Positions 25,766-34,830 of a stretch of DNA of 64,000 bases are shown here, one piece after another. The notes beneath the pieces are model-generated. The model did no database searches and was not told the origin of the DNA. It saw only the letters and a list, made by a program, of their open reading frames with translations. The first letter of the stretch is position 1. Every line of letters starts with the position of its first letter. Source of the stretch: Actinomycetota bacterium (GTDB lineage: Bacteria; Actinomycetota; Geothermincolia; Geothermincolales; RBG-13-55-18); assembly GCA_014360645.1 (NCBI GenBank), contig JACIXD010000003.1, forward strand, positions 240,764-304,763, read 5' to 3'. The position numbers were made by a program, and so were the translations under genes.

Positions 25766-26056
25766 GGGACTCTCCGGCGCGCTGGGGCGATAGGCGAGGA
25801 CGCCCCTGGGTCTCCCCGGACTACCGTGCTCTCGGACGAGGTGGCTATGCCCATGACGCGGTCGAAGAGGTCCAGCAGCGGTATGGGGTCATCGCCTTGG
25901 TCAAGGGCACGAGGTAGGGGGACCAGGCGCACGCCGATGAAGGGGCGGTGCATCCCTCTCACCCCTCATTCATAGGCACAGGTCGTGCCGCCAGGGAGCC
26001 GCTTTTCCTTCAGATGAAACTTAAACCAGGTCGCCGCGGCGGGGGTAGAGGGCTCC

Positions 26057-27982
26057 TCAGAGGGGAATGGCGAAGCGGAAGGCGGAGCCGCCGCCCTCGC
26101 GCTCCGCGCACCAGATCCTCCCGCCGTGTCCCTCCACGATCTCCCGCGCGATGAAGAGGCCGAGCCCGATGCCCGGAAGGGAATGGTGGTTCACGTCCTC
26201 GACCTGGTAGAAGCGCTCGAAGATGCGCGTCCTCTCCTCCACCGGCACGCCCGGTCCGCGGTCGAGGACGGTGACCAGGAACTCGTCGCCGGCAACCGAC
26301 GCCTCGACCTCCACTGCGGAGGCGGCGGGAGAATACTTTGCCGCGTTCTCCAGAAGTATGAGCAGCACCTCCAGGAGCCTCTCGCCGTCAGCATGCACCG
26401 TTCCCTCGAGGTGGTGAGAGAGGAGGAACTCGTTATCCGGGAAGCGCATACGCATCTCCTCCACGGCGCGCTCCAGCAGGGGCAGGGGATCGAGGTCCCT
26501 CTTCACGATGGAGAGGCGGGCACGGTCGATGCTGGCTACGTCCACCAGCTCCGCCACCAGGCTCTCCATGCGGTCCACGGCGCGGGGGATGTTTTCGAGG
26601 ATCTCGGACTCCAGCTCCGGGTCCATACGCTCGCGGTAGGTGCGCAGCAGCTGCGAATAGCCGCGCAAGATGGTCATGGGATGCCTTATCTCATGGGAGA
26701 CGATGTCCACGAAATCCTTGAGGTTGCGCTGGTGGGAGAAGCGCTCCTCCTCCACGGCCAGGGCGCGGGCGAGCATCCCCGAGACCTCCACCTCGCGCCT
26801 CGAGAATGCACGGGGAGCAGGGGAGAGGAAGCAGAGGGCGGCCACCGCCTCGTCCCGCACCCAGACCGAGCGCCCCAGCATGGACATGATGCCCAGCTCC
26901 ACCAGACGCTCCCCGCCGCCGGGGGGAGCGCGCTCGGAGAGGTCCTGGACAAGGAGGGGCTCCTCGGGATCCCTGGCCATGACGCGGAGCAACGGCTCGC
27001 TGCGTGGAGGGTCAAGGAGCGACCACAGCACGGCCTCGGGGTCGGCGCGGTAGCTCACGTCGCGTCCGTCCATGCGCAGGTACAGGGCGAAGGGCATGTC
27101 TAGGATCTCCCTTCCCGTGCGCAGGATGAGGGAGATGTTCTCCTCGCCGTCCGCGCCCAGGGCGAGGAAGAGCCGCAGCAGTTTCTCCAGCATGTGGCGC
27201 GTGCGCTCCCTTTCCGTGACGTCGGTCATCACCACCGCCACCGCCGGCTCACCCCTGAGGTAGATGGTCTTGGAGAAGAGCTCCATGTACTTGAGCTCGC
27301 CGTCCTTGTGCCACAGGCGCGTAGTGTAGCGCGGCGCCTGGGGTTGCAGTCCCGACTGCTTGAGCCTCGCCTGTTCCAGCACGAAGGAGCGGTCTTCGAC
27401 GTGGATGACAGGCGCGTAGCCGCCGGGCGGCGCGGAGAGGATCTCCTCCACGGAGTAGCCGGTCATCTCCGCCAGTGCCCGGTTGGCGTATATCACCCGG
27501 TCATCCTTGATGATGAAAAGGCCCATCACCGACTGTTCGCCGAGGGCACGGAAGAGCTCCTCGCTGTCGCGCAGCGCCTCCTCGGAGTGGGTCCGCTCGG
27601 TGACGTCGCGGAGGTTGACCACGATGCCGCGCACCTCGGGATGGTGGAGGAGGTTCCTCCCCGTGCCCTCCGCATGCCGGTACCCGCCGTCCTTGTGGCG
27701 GAAGCGGAAGGAATGGCCATAGGTCTCGCCATACGAGCGGACAAGGGAGGAGAACCTCTCCGCCAGCGCCTGCAGGTCCAGGGGATGCACGAATTCCAGG
27801 GCGCTCTTCCCCACCAGCTCTTCCGGCGCGAAACCGGTCATGCGCTGGAAGGAGGGGCTGGCGTAGAGTATGGTGGCATCCTCGCCCAGCACCGCGATGG
27901 ATTCGTAAAGTCCCTCGATGAGGGCGTGGTAAAAACCCTCGCTCGCCTCCATGCCTTCCGCCTTTTCGTCGCCGATCGACAT
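26057..27982 (-). CDS. PAS-PAS-GAF sensor histidine kinase
   Basis: This soluble 641-residue kinase has no membrane segments. In order: PAS at about 16-130 (YASPSFQRMTGFAPEEL), PAS at 138-260 (IYANRALAEMTGYSVEE) with a PAC-like tail, a GAF-like region at 263-415, HisKA with the phospho-accepting His430 in DIVSHEIRHPM, and HATPase_c with the N box ENAAKYS, DRGPGVP and GIGLGLFIAREI. I chose the ATG at 27982; the open frame reaches 28132, but the extra 50 residues are Arg-rich and unlike the family. A perfect TATAAT on the minus strand at 28078-28073 probably drives it. The partner regulator is not adjacent, and the chemotaxis genes start divergently next door. Confidence 0.85.
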   Translation of the reverse strand: MSIGDEKAEGMEASEGFYHALIEGLYESIAVLGEDATILYASPSFQRMTGFAPEELVGKSALEFVHPLDLQALAERFSSLVRSYGETYGHSFRFRHKDGGYRHAEGTGRNLLHHPEVRGIVVNLRDVTERTHSEEALRDSEELFRALGEQSVMGLFIIKDDRVIYANRALAEMTGYSVEEILSAPPGGYAPVIHVEDRSFVLEQARLKQSGLQPQAPRYTTRLWHKDGELKYMELFSKTIYLRGEPAVAVVMTDVTERERTRHMLEKLLRLFLALGADGEENISLILRTGREILDMPFALYLRMDGRDVSYRADPEAVLWSLLDPPRSEPLLRVMARDPEEPLLVQDLSERAPPGGGERLVELGIMSMLGRSVWVRDEAVAALCFLSPAPRAFSRREVEVSGMLARALAVEEERFSHQRNLKDFVDIVSHEIRHPMTILRGYSQLLRTYRERMDPELESEILENIPRAVDRMESLVAELVDVASIDRARLSIVKRDLDPLPLLERAVEEMRMRFPDNEFLLSHHLEGTVHADGERLLEVLLILLENAAKYSPAASAVEVEASVAGDEFLVTVLDRGPGVPVEERTRIFERFYQVEDVNHHSLPGIGLGLFIAREIVEGHGGRIWCAEREGGGSAFRFAIPL

Positions 27983-28464
27983 CCCGCCCCTGCGCCGGGG
28001 ACGGAGCCCGAGCCCGCCGTGCGCCCGGGCGACCGCTGGACCCGGCTTGCGGATCGCGCGCCGCTCGCCGCTATTATATTGCAGCCGGAGCCGGGGCGCG
28101 AAATCCGCTCCCGAGGCGGCGCGAAAAAGCAATCGGGCTTAAAAATAAGATATGGCGGGCATTTCAGAGAAGCATACAAATCCGAGCGCTTTCCCACCGC
28201 CCGAATCTCAATCCTTTGCCTTCGCCTTTTCAACCATGTGATCGACACCGTGACGAGGGATGGCTCCCCCGCCACGCTCTCCGGGGACCGCCCCGCTACG
28301 GCGCCCGTCCTTGCGGAGCGTTTCACCTTCTGGAAGGGCCTCTAGGGGGAAATCAACCGTTATGGACACGGAGGACCACCGTTTGGAGGGTCTTGGACAC
28401 GTGTGGCTGCCGTAATTTCGAGAAGCAAGGTCCGGGCACAGGCGGATGCGGTACGGGAGGAAGG
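27983..28464. other. divergent promoter region between the PAS kinase and cheC
   Basis: No gene is supported. The kinase-side promoter element (TATAAT, minus strand, 28078-28073) lies here. On the cheC side, AAATCAACCGTTA at 28350-28362 is shared exactly with 54914-54926 upstream of the Cys-rich kinase gene and may be a regulatory site. AT content rises at 28130-28240, where the cheC operon promoter may lie, but I cannot define it. Confidence 0.5.
28073..28078 (-). promoter_or_regulatory. -10 element of the PAS kinase gene
   Basis: On the minus strand this reads TATAAT, a perfect -10, in otherwise GC-rich sequence about 90 bases ahead of the kinase start. The -35 position is poor (TTCGCG-like), so activation by a regulator is possible. 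Confidence 0.4.
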
Positions 28465-29076
28465 GTGCTCGAGGAAGGACAGGTGCTGGAGAGCGAGCTC
28501 GACATCCTCCGCGAGGTGGCCAACATCGGCTCGGGACACGCGGCCGCCTCCATGGAGAGATGGCTGGGCAAGGACATGGCCCTAAAAGTGCCCGTTGCCG
28601 CCATGGTGCCCATCGAGGACGTGGCGGAGACCATAGGAGACCCCCTGGAGACGGTGATGGGGGTCTATTCGCGCGTCGGCGGCGACATGGAGGGGCACAT
28701 CCTCTATCTCATCTCCCTGGAGGACGCGCGCGAGCTGCTGGACATCATCCTGGATCCCGAGGACCGCGGACAGGGATTCTCTCCCAACAACCTCTCGGCC
28801 ATCGCGGAGACGGGGAACATTCTCTTCAACGCCTATCTGGGGGCGGTATCGGAGCTCTGCGGTCTAGAGCTCGTACCTGCGCCCCCCACCTGCACGGCGG
28901 ACATGCTGGCGGCCATCGTCAACACCATCCTCCTCGAGGTGAGCGACGCGGGCGACCTCGCCCTCTACCTGAAGACGGAGTTCGAGGAGGAGGACTTCGC
29001 CTCCACGGGCAACGTCCTCTTCGTCACCGACTTCGAAAATCTCGCCCGCATGGTGGACATCCTGGAGGAGGAATAG
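28465..29076 (+). CDS. cheC: CheY-P phosphatase CheC
   Basis: CheC dephosphorylates CheY-P and binds CheD in the adaptation system of Bacillus- and Thermotoga-type chemotaxis. The 203-residue protein has both phosphatase motifs E-x-x-N-x22-P intact: REVANIGSGHAAASMERWLG leading to KVP, and AETGNILFNAYLGAVSELCG leading to VPAPP. The GTG at 28465 follows GGGAGGAAGG; the upstream open frame (from 28216) is not family-like. It begins a plus-strand motility run and is followed by cheD after 61 bases. Confidence 0.92.
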   Translation: MLEEGQVLESELDILREVANIGSGHAAASMERWLGKDMALKVPVAAMVPIEDVAETIGDPLETVMGVYSRVGGDMEGHILYLISLEDARELLDIILDPEDRGQGFSPNNLSAIAETGNILFNAYLGAVSELCGLELVPAPPTCTADMLAAIVNTILLEVSDAGDLALYLKTEFEEEDFASTGNVLFVTDFENLARMVDILEEE

Positions 29077-29137
29077 GGCGGGAAGCAGAGAGCGGCGCCG
29101 GAGACGGTCGGCCGGATATCAGGGATGAGGACGGAAG

Positions 29138-29614
29138 ATGACAAGGATCGTCGTCAAAATGGGGGAGCTGGAGGTGAGCGACCGCGCCGGAGACATCCTC
29201 ACCGCCATCCTGGGATCTTGCGTAGGGGTATTGATCTTCGACGCCGGAGCCGGAAGGGCGGGCATGGCGCACGTCATGCTGCCGGAACGCATCGACCCCC
29301 AGGCGAGCCTGGAAAAGAGGGGGAAGTACGCCGTGCCCGCGGTGAAGGCGCTTTACCGGGAGATGCTGGACATGGGGTCGCGGCCCTCCTCCCTGGCCGC
29401 CAAGATCAGCGGAGGGGCGAGGATGTTCAGCGACAACAACCTGCAGAACATCGGGGAGCGCAACCTGGAGAAAGTGCGCTACGCGCTGGGGAAACTGGGC
29501 ATCCCCGTGGTGGCGGAAAGGACGGGCGGCTGCAAGGGCAGGAACGTGAGCGTGGACGTGGCCACGGGCCGTATGAAGGTAAGGGACGCGGACGGGAACG
29601 AGGAGATCATCTGA
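29138..29614 (+). CDS. cheD: chemoreceptor glutamine deamidase CheD
   Basis: CheD deamidates specific glutamines on chemoreceptors and is controlled by CheC. The 158-residue protein has the catalytic Cys28 in LTAILGSCVGV and His45 in GMAHVMLP, with Thr22 completing the triad seen in the Thermotoga enzyme. GGARMF and ERTGGCKGRNVSVD match conserved regions. The ATG at 29138 lies in the context GGACGGAAG. Being next to cheC is the standard arrangement. Confidence 0.94.
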   Translation: MTRIVVKMGELEVSDRAGDILTAILGSCVGVLIFDAGAGRAGMAHVMLPERIDPQASLEKRGKYAVPAVKALYREMLDMGSRPSSLAAKISGGARMFSDNNLQNIGERNLEKVRYALGKLGIPVVAERTGGCKGRNVSVDVATGRMKVRDADGNEEII

Positions 29615-29882
29615 GCCGGGAAGGGGTCAAATCCATGGCCGTGTCGATGGGCGCAGGAACAGGGTTTTTCCACCGCAGCCGGGGGAAGTGCTCCATGAGA
29701 TCAAGGGAGCAACGCCGGTGAACGGCAGCGGCGCGTTTTTCCTCGAAAAGCGGGGAACGGGGACGAGACCGTTCTTAAGAATCAACCTTATAGGGTGGAG
29801 GCCTTAACCGAAAGGTTGATGGTGTCCCGGGCGGGGAGCATAGACTGGATGAAAGAGATGATCCGGCGATACGGAGGTCAAG

Positions 29883-30272
29883 GTGTCAGCGAGGATAATG
29901 ATCGTGGACGACGCGGCCTTCATGCGTAAGCGCATCCGCAACATCCTGGTCAAAGAGGGATACGAGGTGGTGGCGGAGAGCGCCAACGGCCGCGAGGCGG
30001 TGGAGAACTACCAGGAACACCGGCCGGAGCTGGTCACCATGGACATCACCATGCCGGAGATGGACGGCATCGCCGCGCTGCAGGAGATCCGCAGCATCGA
30101 CCCCTCGGCCCTGGTGGTCATGGTCACGGCCATGGGACAGCAGTCCATGGTCATCAAGGCCATCAAGGCGGGGGCGAAGGACTTCATCGTCAAGCCCTTC
30201 GAACCGGAGAGGGTGCTGGTGACCATCAAGAACGCCCTGAAGTCGAGGGACGGGGAGTCGGCCTCGGCCTGA
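29883..30272 (+). CDS. cheY: chemotaxis response regulator CheY
   Basis: This single-domain receiver of 129 residues carries the phosphate from CheA to the flagellar switch. The acidic pocket is IMIVDDAAFMRK, the phospho-acceptor Asp is in LVTMDITMPEMDG, the switch Thr is in VMVTAMGQ and the Lys is in DFIVKPFEPERV. The start is a GTG at 29883 with GGAGG upstream. It sits between cheD and fliY, which encodes its switch target. A 268-base gap separates it from cheD and a 289-base gap from fliY. Confidence 0.93.
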   Translation: MSARIMIVDDAAFMRKRIRNILVKEGYEVVAESANGREAVENYQEHRPELVTMDITMPEMDGIAALQEIRSIDPSALVVMVTAMGQQSMVIKAIKAGAKDFIVKPFEPERVLVTIKNALKSRDGESASA

Positions 30273-30431
30273 GGGACGGGCAGGCAGCGGCCGGCGAGCA
30301 CCTTGAAAGCGCAACATGTTCAGGGGAGAACGGACGCCGTAAAGAAAGCCGAGGGTCGCCACCAGGGGCGGCGCCTGCGGGGCGGAGCTGCGGGGGCAGC
30401 CGGCGCGGTTCTCTCCCGGGCGGTTAAGGAA

Positions 30432-30458
30432 TAACCGCCGAGGCAGTGAGCCCGATAT
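30432..30458 (+). promoter_or_regulatory. possible sigma28-type promoter upstream of fliY
   Basis: TAAC at 30432-30435, a 15-base spacer and CCCGATAT at 30451-30458 fit the flagellar sigma consensus TAAA-N15-GCCGATAA at nine of twelve positions. The site overlaps a small hairpin (CGGTTA/TAACCG, 30421-30436). No sigma28 gene is in the window, so this is tentative. Confidence 0.3.
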
Positions 30459-30561
30459 CCTTATCGTTCTTCTCAACTGCTGGATACGGATCCACGGAGG
30501 GCGATAGACGATGTACGGGCTCATTCCTTTTCCGACGTAGGACAGGTGAGGAGGAAGGGAA

Positions 30562-31731
30562 ATGGCGGACGAGAGCCTCTCCCAGGAGGAGATAGACCGG
30601 CTGTTGCGGGAAGCGCAGGGCGGCGGACCGAGCGGCGGCGAGGAGCCCCCCGGGACGCCGGAAGGTGGGGTTGGAGAAGAGGGCGCCCGGTCCGATACCC
30701 TCCTTCCGCATGTATCCGAGGTGCTCAGCGAGGACCAGATGGACGTGCTGGGGGAGTTCTACAACATCGCCATGGGCAAGGCGGCCACCGTGCTCTCCTC
30801 CCTCCTCGGCAGGGCGGTGGACATCACCACCCCCACGGTGAGCGTGGAGACCTGGGAGGGCGTGCGGGGCAAGCACCCCGTCCCCTGCCTGCTGGTGATG
30901 ATCGAATACACGCAGGGCTTGGAGGGGACCAACGTGCTGGTGGTGACCCAGAAGGACGCCAACATCATCGCCAACATCATGGACGAGGAGGAACAGGGGG
31001 AGCTCGACGCGCCCCTCGACGAATACCGCCAGGGGGTGGTGGGCGAGGCCATGAACCAGATGATCGGGGGCGCGGTGGTGTCCATCGCGGAAATGCTCGG
31101 CAGGGAGGTGGCCATCTCCCCCCCCACCCTTTATCTCCTCGATCTAAGGGAGGACGCCTCCGCCCTCGAGAGCCCCTTTTCCGAGGACCCGCTGGTGCAG
31201 ATCGCCTTCCGCTTCGAGGTGGAGGAGCTGGTACACAGCGAGATGCTGCAGGTCATGAGCCTGGATTTCGCGCGGCGCCTCGCCGACGAGGTGATGGAGG
31301 AGGAAGAAGAGGAGGCGGCGGCGGAAGCCGCCGAGCGTCCAGCCCAAGAGGCCCGGGAAGCCCCTTCCGCGGTGGAATCCCCCGCCGACGAGGATGCGGA
31401 GCCCCCGGTGCAGGTGAAGAAGGCGGAGTTCCGGCCCGTAACGGGGGGGAACGGGGGACGGAGCGACGAGGACGAGAACCTCGAGATCATCATGGACATC
31501 GAGGTGGAGGTCACGGTGGAGCTCGGGCGCACCCAGATGAAGATCAAGGACGTGCTCGCCCTGGGAGAAGGCTCGGTGATAGAGCTGGACAAGCTGGTAG
31601 GAGAGCCCATGGAGATATATGCCAACGACAAACTGATCGCGCGCGGCGAGGTGGTGGTCATCGAGGAGGACTTCGGCGTGCGCATCACCGAGATCGTGAA
31701 GAACCGCGCCATGCAGGGCACCTTGAACTGA
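30562..31731 (+). CDS. fliY: flagellar motor switch phosphatase FliY
   Basis: FliY is the Gram-positive-type switch component that combines a CheY-P binding peptide, a CheC-like phosphatase and a FliN/SpoA domain. In this 389-residue protein the N-terminal peptide is LSQEEIDRLLREAQ. The CheC-like domain spans about 55-235 with both E-x-x-N sites (GEFYNIAMGKA and GEAMNQMIGGA) present. An acidic Ala/Glu linker runs about 236-300, and the SpoA domain (about 305-385) contains IEVEVTVELGRTQMKIKDVL. It forms the C-ring rim and removes phosphate from CheY. It heads the export gene set. Confidence 0.93.
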   Translation: MADESLSQEEIDRLLREAQGGGPSGGEEPPGTPEGGVGEEGARSDTLLPHVSEVLSEDQMDVLGEFYNIAMGKAATVLSSLLGRAVDITTPTVSVETWEGVRGKHPVPCLLVMIEYTQGLEGTNVLVVTQKDANIIANIMDEEEQGELDAPLDEYRQGVVGEAMNQMIGGAVVSIAEMLGREVAISPPTLYLLDLREDASALESPFSEDPLVQIAFRFEVEELVHSEMLQVMSLDFARRLADEVMEEEEEEAAAEAAERPAQEAREAPSAVESPADEDAEPPVQVKKAEFRPVTGGNGGRSDEDENLEIIMDIEVEVTVELGRTQMKIKDVLALGEGSVIELDKLVGEPMEIYANDKLIARGEVVVIEEDFGVRITEIVKNRAMQGTLN

Positions 31732-31760
31732 GGGCCCGGGCGCGGGTCGCGGGGAGAACC

Positions 31761-32840
31761 ATGTCCGTGAAGAGAAAGCCGAGAAGACCCCCTGCCCCTG
31801 CACGCTCGTCCGGCGGTGCGGGAGGAGCGAGGTCGGGCCTTTCCCGCGCCGCCTGGGGCCTCGTGGGACTGGCGGCCCTTCTCCTCGCCATGTCCATGCT
31901 CTCGGGACGGCTGCGATCTGCCCCCTCGGCGGAGGACAGGCTGGCGGCGGGGGCGGAGGAGGCGGTCCGCGGGGATGGATCGGGAGACGGTACGTCCGTC
32001 CCCGGAGAGGACATGGCGGGCGCCGCGTCGGCGGAGGGCACCGCGGCGGCGGTATCGGTCGGCGGGGCGACCGCGGGAGAGGCAACGGAGGGCGGGAGCG
32101 GGATGGGCTCGGCGTCGGGGCTCCCGGAGGCGTCCGGATCGGGAACGGGCGGCGACGGCGGGCCGGATGCCCTGAACGGGGCGAAGGGTATGGAGAGTCC
32201 GCGCAGCCCGGTCGACGCGGAGAGAAGCGCGAACGGCGCGATGAGCGGCGAGCGCCGCGTCGCGACGTCGACGCCCGGGGCGGGAGGAGCCACGGCGGGT
32301 GCCGAAGGGGCCGAAGACCCCGGAACAGGTGACGGCGCGGGCGCGGAGCTCACTCCTGCAGCGGGCGCGGGAGAAGAGGAGGCGGGAGCCGGCGCCGGGA
32401 ACCTCTACCTGGAGGGCGGGAGCGAGAGCGTTCCGGACCTGGGGGGCTCCCTCATCAAGGTGGTCTTGAGCATGGGGGTGGTGGTGCTCCTGGTGCTGGC
32501 GACGCGCGCTTTCCTCAAGAGGAGCAGGGCGCGCGCGGGCAGCGGAGGCGACACCCACCTAAAGGTCATCGGCTACACCAGGCTGGGAAACGGCACCGGC
32601 GTGCACGAGGTGAGGGTGGGGGATCGGGTGTGGTTCATAGGCGAGGGCGAAAAGGAGCTGCGGCTGCTGGGAGACTTCGACCTCTGCGAGCTGGAGCTCT
32701 CCCGCCTCGTGAGGGAGGAGGGCGACGGAGGGGCCTTCGGACGCGAGCTGGAGGAGGACCTCGCAGCGGGGAGCGGGGAATGGCGTGGGACGTTGCCGAG
32801 GGGTTGGCTGAATGCGCTGCGCTGGAAGACGGCGAGATAG
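31761..32840 (+). CDS. fliO: flagellar export protein FliO with long low-complexity linker
   Basis: FliO assists assembly of the FliP core of the flagellar export gate. This 359-residue version is longer than usual (often 100-220). It has an N-terminal membrane helix (AAWGLVGLAALLLAMSML), then about 190 residues of Gly/Ala/Ser/Glu-rich low complexity, a second membrane helix (SLIKVVLSMGVVVLLVLATRAFL) and a C-terminal FliO domain (HLKVIGYTRLGNGTGVHEVRVG). The call rests on that C-terminal domain and the position between fliY and fliP. The ATG at 31761 follows GGGGAGAACC; the longer open frame upstream overlaps fliY in another frame. Confidence 0.8.
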   Translation: MSVKRKPRRPPAPARSSGGAGGARSGLSRAAWGLVGLAALLLAMSMLSGRLRSAPSAEDRLAAGAEEAVRGDGSGDGTSVPGEDMAGAASAEGTAAAVSVGGATAGEATEGGSGMGSASGLPEASGSGTGGDGGPDALNGAKGMESPRSPVDAERSANGAMSGERRVATSTPGAGGATAGAEGAEDPGTGDGAGAELTPAAGAGEEEAGAGAGNLYLEGGSESVPDLGGSLIKVVLSMGVVVLLVLATRAFLKRSRARAGSGGDTHLKVIGYTRLGNGTGVHEVRVGDRVWFIGEGEKELRLLGDFDLCELELSRLVREEGDGGAFGRELEEDLAAGSGEWRGTLPRGWLNALRWKTAR

Positions 32841-32910
32841 CGGGGAGGTAGGGGATTGCCGCCGGGCGGACGAGCAGGGCTCCCCGGACCGCGTTCGCGG
32901 GAAGGGGACC

Positions 32911-33690
32911 GTGCCGCGCGGGAGGCGCGCGGCGTGGATGACCGCGGCGTTCGCCGTCGTCTTTTTTGCGACGCTGCTCCTCTTCGTCTTCCTCAACGCT
33001 CCCGCCGCACGCTGCCAGCCGGACCAGGACGGACGGCTGGGCGATGCGGTGGAAAAGGCTACCAGAGACAGCACCCTGGTGCAGATCCTGCTGCTGGTGA
33101 CGGTACTGGCCCTCGCGCCGGCCATCCTCATCTGCGTCACTTCCTTCACGCGCATCATCGTCATCCTGTCCTTTTTGCGCAACGCCATCGGGACCCCGCA
33201 GATGCCGCCCAACCAGGTGCTCATCGGGACGGCCCTCTTCCTCAGCCTCTTCGTGATGTCGCCGGTGGTGGCCAGGGTGAACTCCGAGGCCATCCAGCCC
33301 TACATGCGGGAGGAGATGGACCGCGACCAGGCCTTCCAGCAAGGCCTGCAGCCCATCCGGGAGTTCATGTTCAGACAGACGGACGCCTCGGACCTCTCCC
33401 TCTTCATCTCTCTGTCCTCCCAGGAGAAGCCCGCCGCGCCGGAGGACGTGTCCACCCTGGTGCTGGTGCCCGCCTTCATCATCAGCGAGCTCAAGAAGGC
33501 GTTCATCATCGCCTTCCTCATCTATATCCCCTTCATGGTCATCGACGTCATCGTGGCGGGAACCCTGATGTCCATGGGCATGCTCATGCTCCCGCCCATG
33601 ATTATCTCCCTGCCCTTCAAGCTGCTGCTCTTCGTGATGGTGGACGGATGGCATCTGGTGGTCAAGTCGTTGGTGAGCAGTTTCAGGTGA
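32911..33690 (+). CDS. fliP: flagellar export gate protein FliP
   Basis: FliP is the main pore subunit of the flagellar type III export gate. The 259-residue protein has an N-terminal cleavable-looking signal segment (AAFAVVFFATLLLFVFLNA) and the highly conserved core: LAPAILICVTSFTRIIVILSFLRNAIGTPQMPPNQVLIG, FIISELKKAFIIAFLIYIPF and the C-terminal helix near LMLPPMIISLPFKLLLFV. The GTG at 32911 follows GGAAGGGGACC. fliQ starts eight bases after the stop. Confidence 0.95.
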   Translation: MPRGRRAAWMTAAFAVVFFATLLLFVFLNAPAARCQPDQDGRLGDAVEKATRDSTLVQILLLVTVLALAPAILICVTSFTRIIVILSFLRNAIGTPQMPPNQVLIGTALFLSLFVMSPVVARVNSEAIQPYMREEMDRDQAFQQGLQPIREFMFRQTDASDLSLFISLSSQEKPAAPEDVSTLVLVPAFIISELKKAFIIAFLIYIPFMVIDVIVAGTLMSMGMLMLPPMIISLPFKLLLFVMVDGWHLVVKSLVSSFR

Positions 33691-33698
33691 GGTACTGA

Positions 33699-33953
33699 AT
33701 GCTTCAGATAGTGGGCAAGGCCTTTGTCACCGCCATGATGGTGCTGCTGCCCATCCTGGGGGTGACCATGGTGGTGAGCGTGCTCATCAGCATCCTGCAG
33801 GCCGCCACCCAGATCCAGGAGATGACCCTGACCTTCATCCCCAAGCTGTTCGTGACCCTGTTGATGATCCTCATAGCCGGGCCCTGGATCATGCGTACTC
33901 TGGTAACTTTTACCAAGGAAGTCATGGCCTCCATACCGGGCCTTCTCCCTTGA
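33699..33953 (+). CDS. fliQ: flagellar export gate protein FliQ
   Basis: FliQ is a two-helix subunit of the export gate. The 84-residue length is typical. Helix one is AMMVLLPILGVTMVVSVLIS, then ILQAATQIQEMTLTFIPK (the conserved loop) and helix two LFVTLLMILIAGPWIM. It lies directly between fliP and fliR. Confidence 0.95.
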   Translation: MLQIVGKAFVTAMMVLLPILGVTMVVSVLISILQAATQIQEMTLTFIPKLFVTLLMILIAGPWIMRTLVTFTKEVMASIPGLLP

Positions 33954-34060
33954 GGAGGGTCGTGCCGCGGAGGGCGCGGAAATGAGGACGGACGCGAGGA
34001 AAAGGACGCGTAAGAAAAGGTGGAGAGGACGGAGAGACAACGGACGCGAGGAGCGTGGAG

Positions 34061-34819
34061 ATGTTCCCGGCGGACGAGGCGTCGCTGACCGCCTTCATCC
34101 TGGTGCTGGCGCGCCTGGCAGGGCTGGCCCTGGTGGTGCCCTTCATGGGACATCGCAGCATACCTGTGATGGTGAGGGCGGCGGTGGTGATGGTGCTGGC
34201 GCTGGCTCTCACCCCCCTGGTGGCGGTGCCCGCGGAAGCGCGCGTCCTGGACCTCGCCTTCGCCCTGAGGGTGGCCTTCGAGGTTCTGGTGGGGCTGTTC
34301 CTCGGATACCTCTTCCTGGCGGTTTTTATGGCCGTGACCATGGCGGGGCAGTTCATAGACTTCGAGCTCGGCTTCGGTCTGGCGCAGGTCTTCGACCCCT
34401 CCTTCGGCAACAACTCCACCGTCCTCTCGCGTTTCTATTACCTGCTGGCCATGGTGGTCTTCCTCACCTGCAGGGGCCACCACCTCATCGTGCTGGCGCT
34501 GGCCGGGAGCTACCGCGTCTTCCCCGCGGGCTCCCTGACCTTTCCCTCCCTGGTATCCCCGCCGGCGTTGCGCGCGCTCTCGGACGTCTTCCTGCTCGCC
34601 CTCAAGGTGGGAGCGCCGGTGATCGGCGCCCTTTTCGTGGCCGACGTGGTCTTCGGCATCGTGGCGCGCGCCGTGCCTCAGATGAACGTGTTCGTGATCG
34701 GCTTCCCGCTCAAGATCCTTCTGGGGCTGCTGGCGGTGGCCGTTACCCTTCCCTTCACCGTGGCCTTCATGAGGGACCTGGTGGCGGGACTGGAGAACCT
34801 GTTGGCCAGGGCATTTTAA
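34061..34819 (+). CDS. fliR: flagellar export gate protein FliR
   Basis: FliR is a polytopic gate subunit that completes the FliPQR pore. The 252-residue protein has at least five hydrophobic segments, and the family phrases MAGQFIDFELGFGLAQVFDP, FLLALKVGAPVIGALFVADV and PQMNVFVIGFPLKILLGL are clear. I chose the ATG at 34061 because GAGGAG is seven bases upstream; the GTG at 34055 is only one base from it. About 100 bases separate it from fliQ with no other feature. flhB follows after 11 bases. Confidence 0.94.
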   Translation: MFPADEASLTAFILVLARLAGLALVVPFMGHRSIPVMVRAAVVMVLALALTPLVAVPAEARVLDLAFALRVAFEVLVGLFLGYLFLAVFMAVTMAGQFIDFELGFGLAQVFDPSFGNNSTVLSRFYYLLAMVVFLTCRGHHLIVLALAGSYRVFPAGSLTFPSLVSPPALRALSDVFLLALKVGAPVIGALFVADVVFGIVARAVPQMNVFVIGFPLKILLGLLAVAVTLPFTVAFMRDLVAGLENLLARAF

Positions 34820-34830
34820 GGGGGTGAGCT

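Noticed and set aside
30546..31760. 405-codon upstream extension in the fliO frame
   Set aside because: It overlaps fliY completely in another frame and has Arg/Gly-rich composition; the real FliO start is the ATG at 31761.
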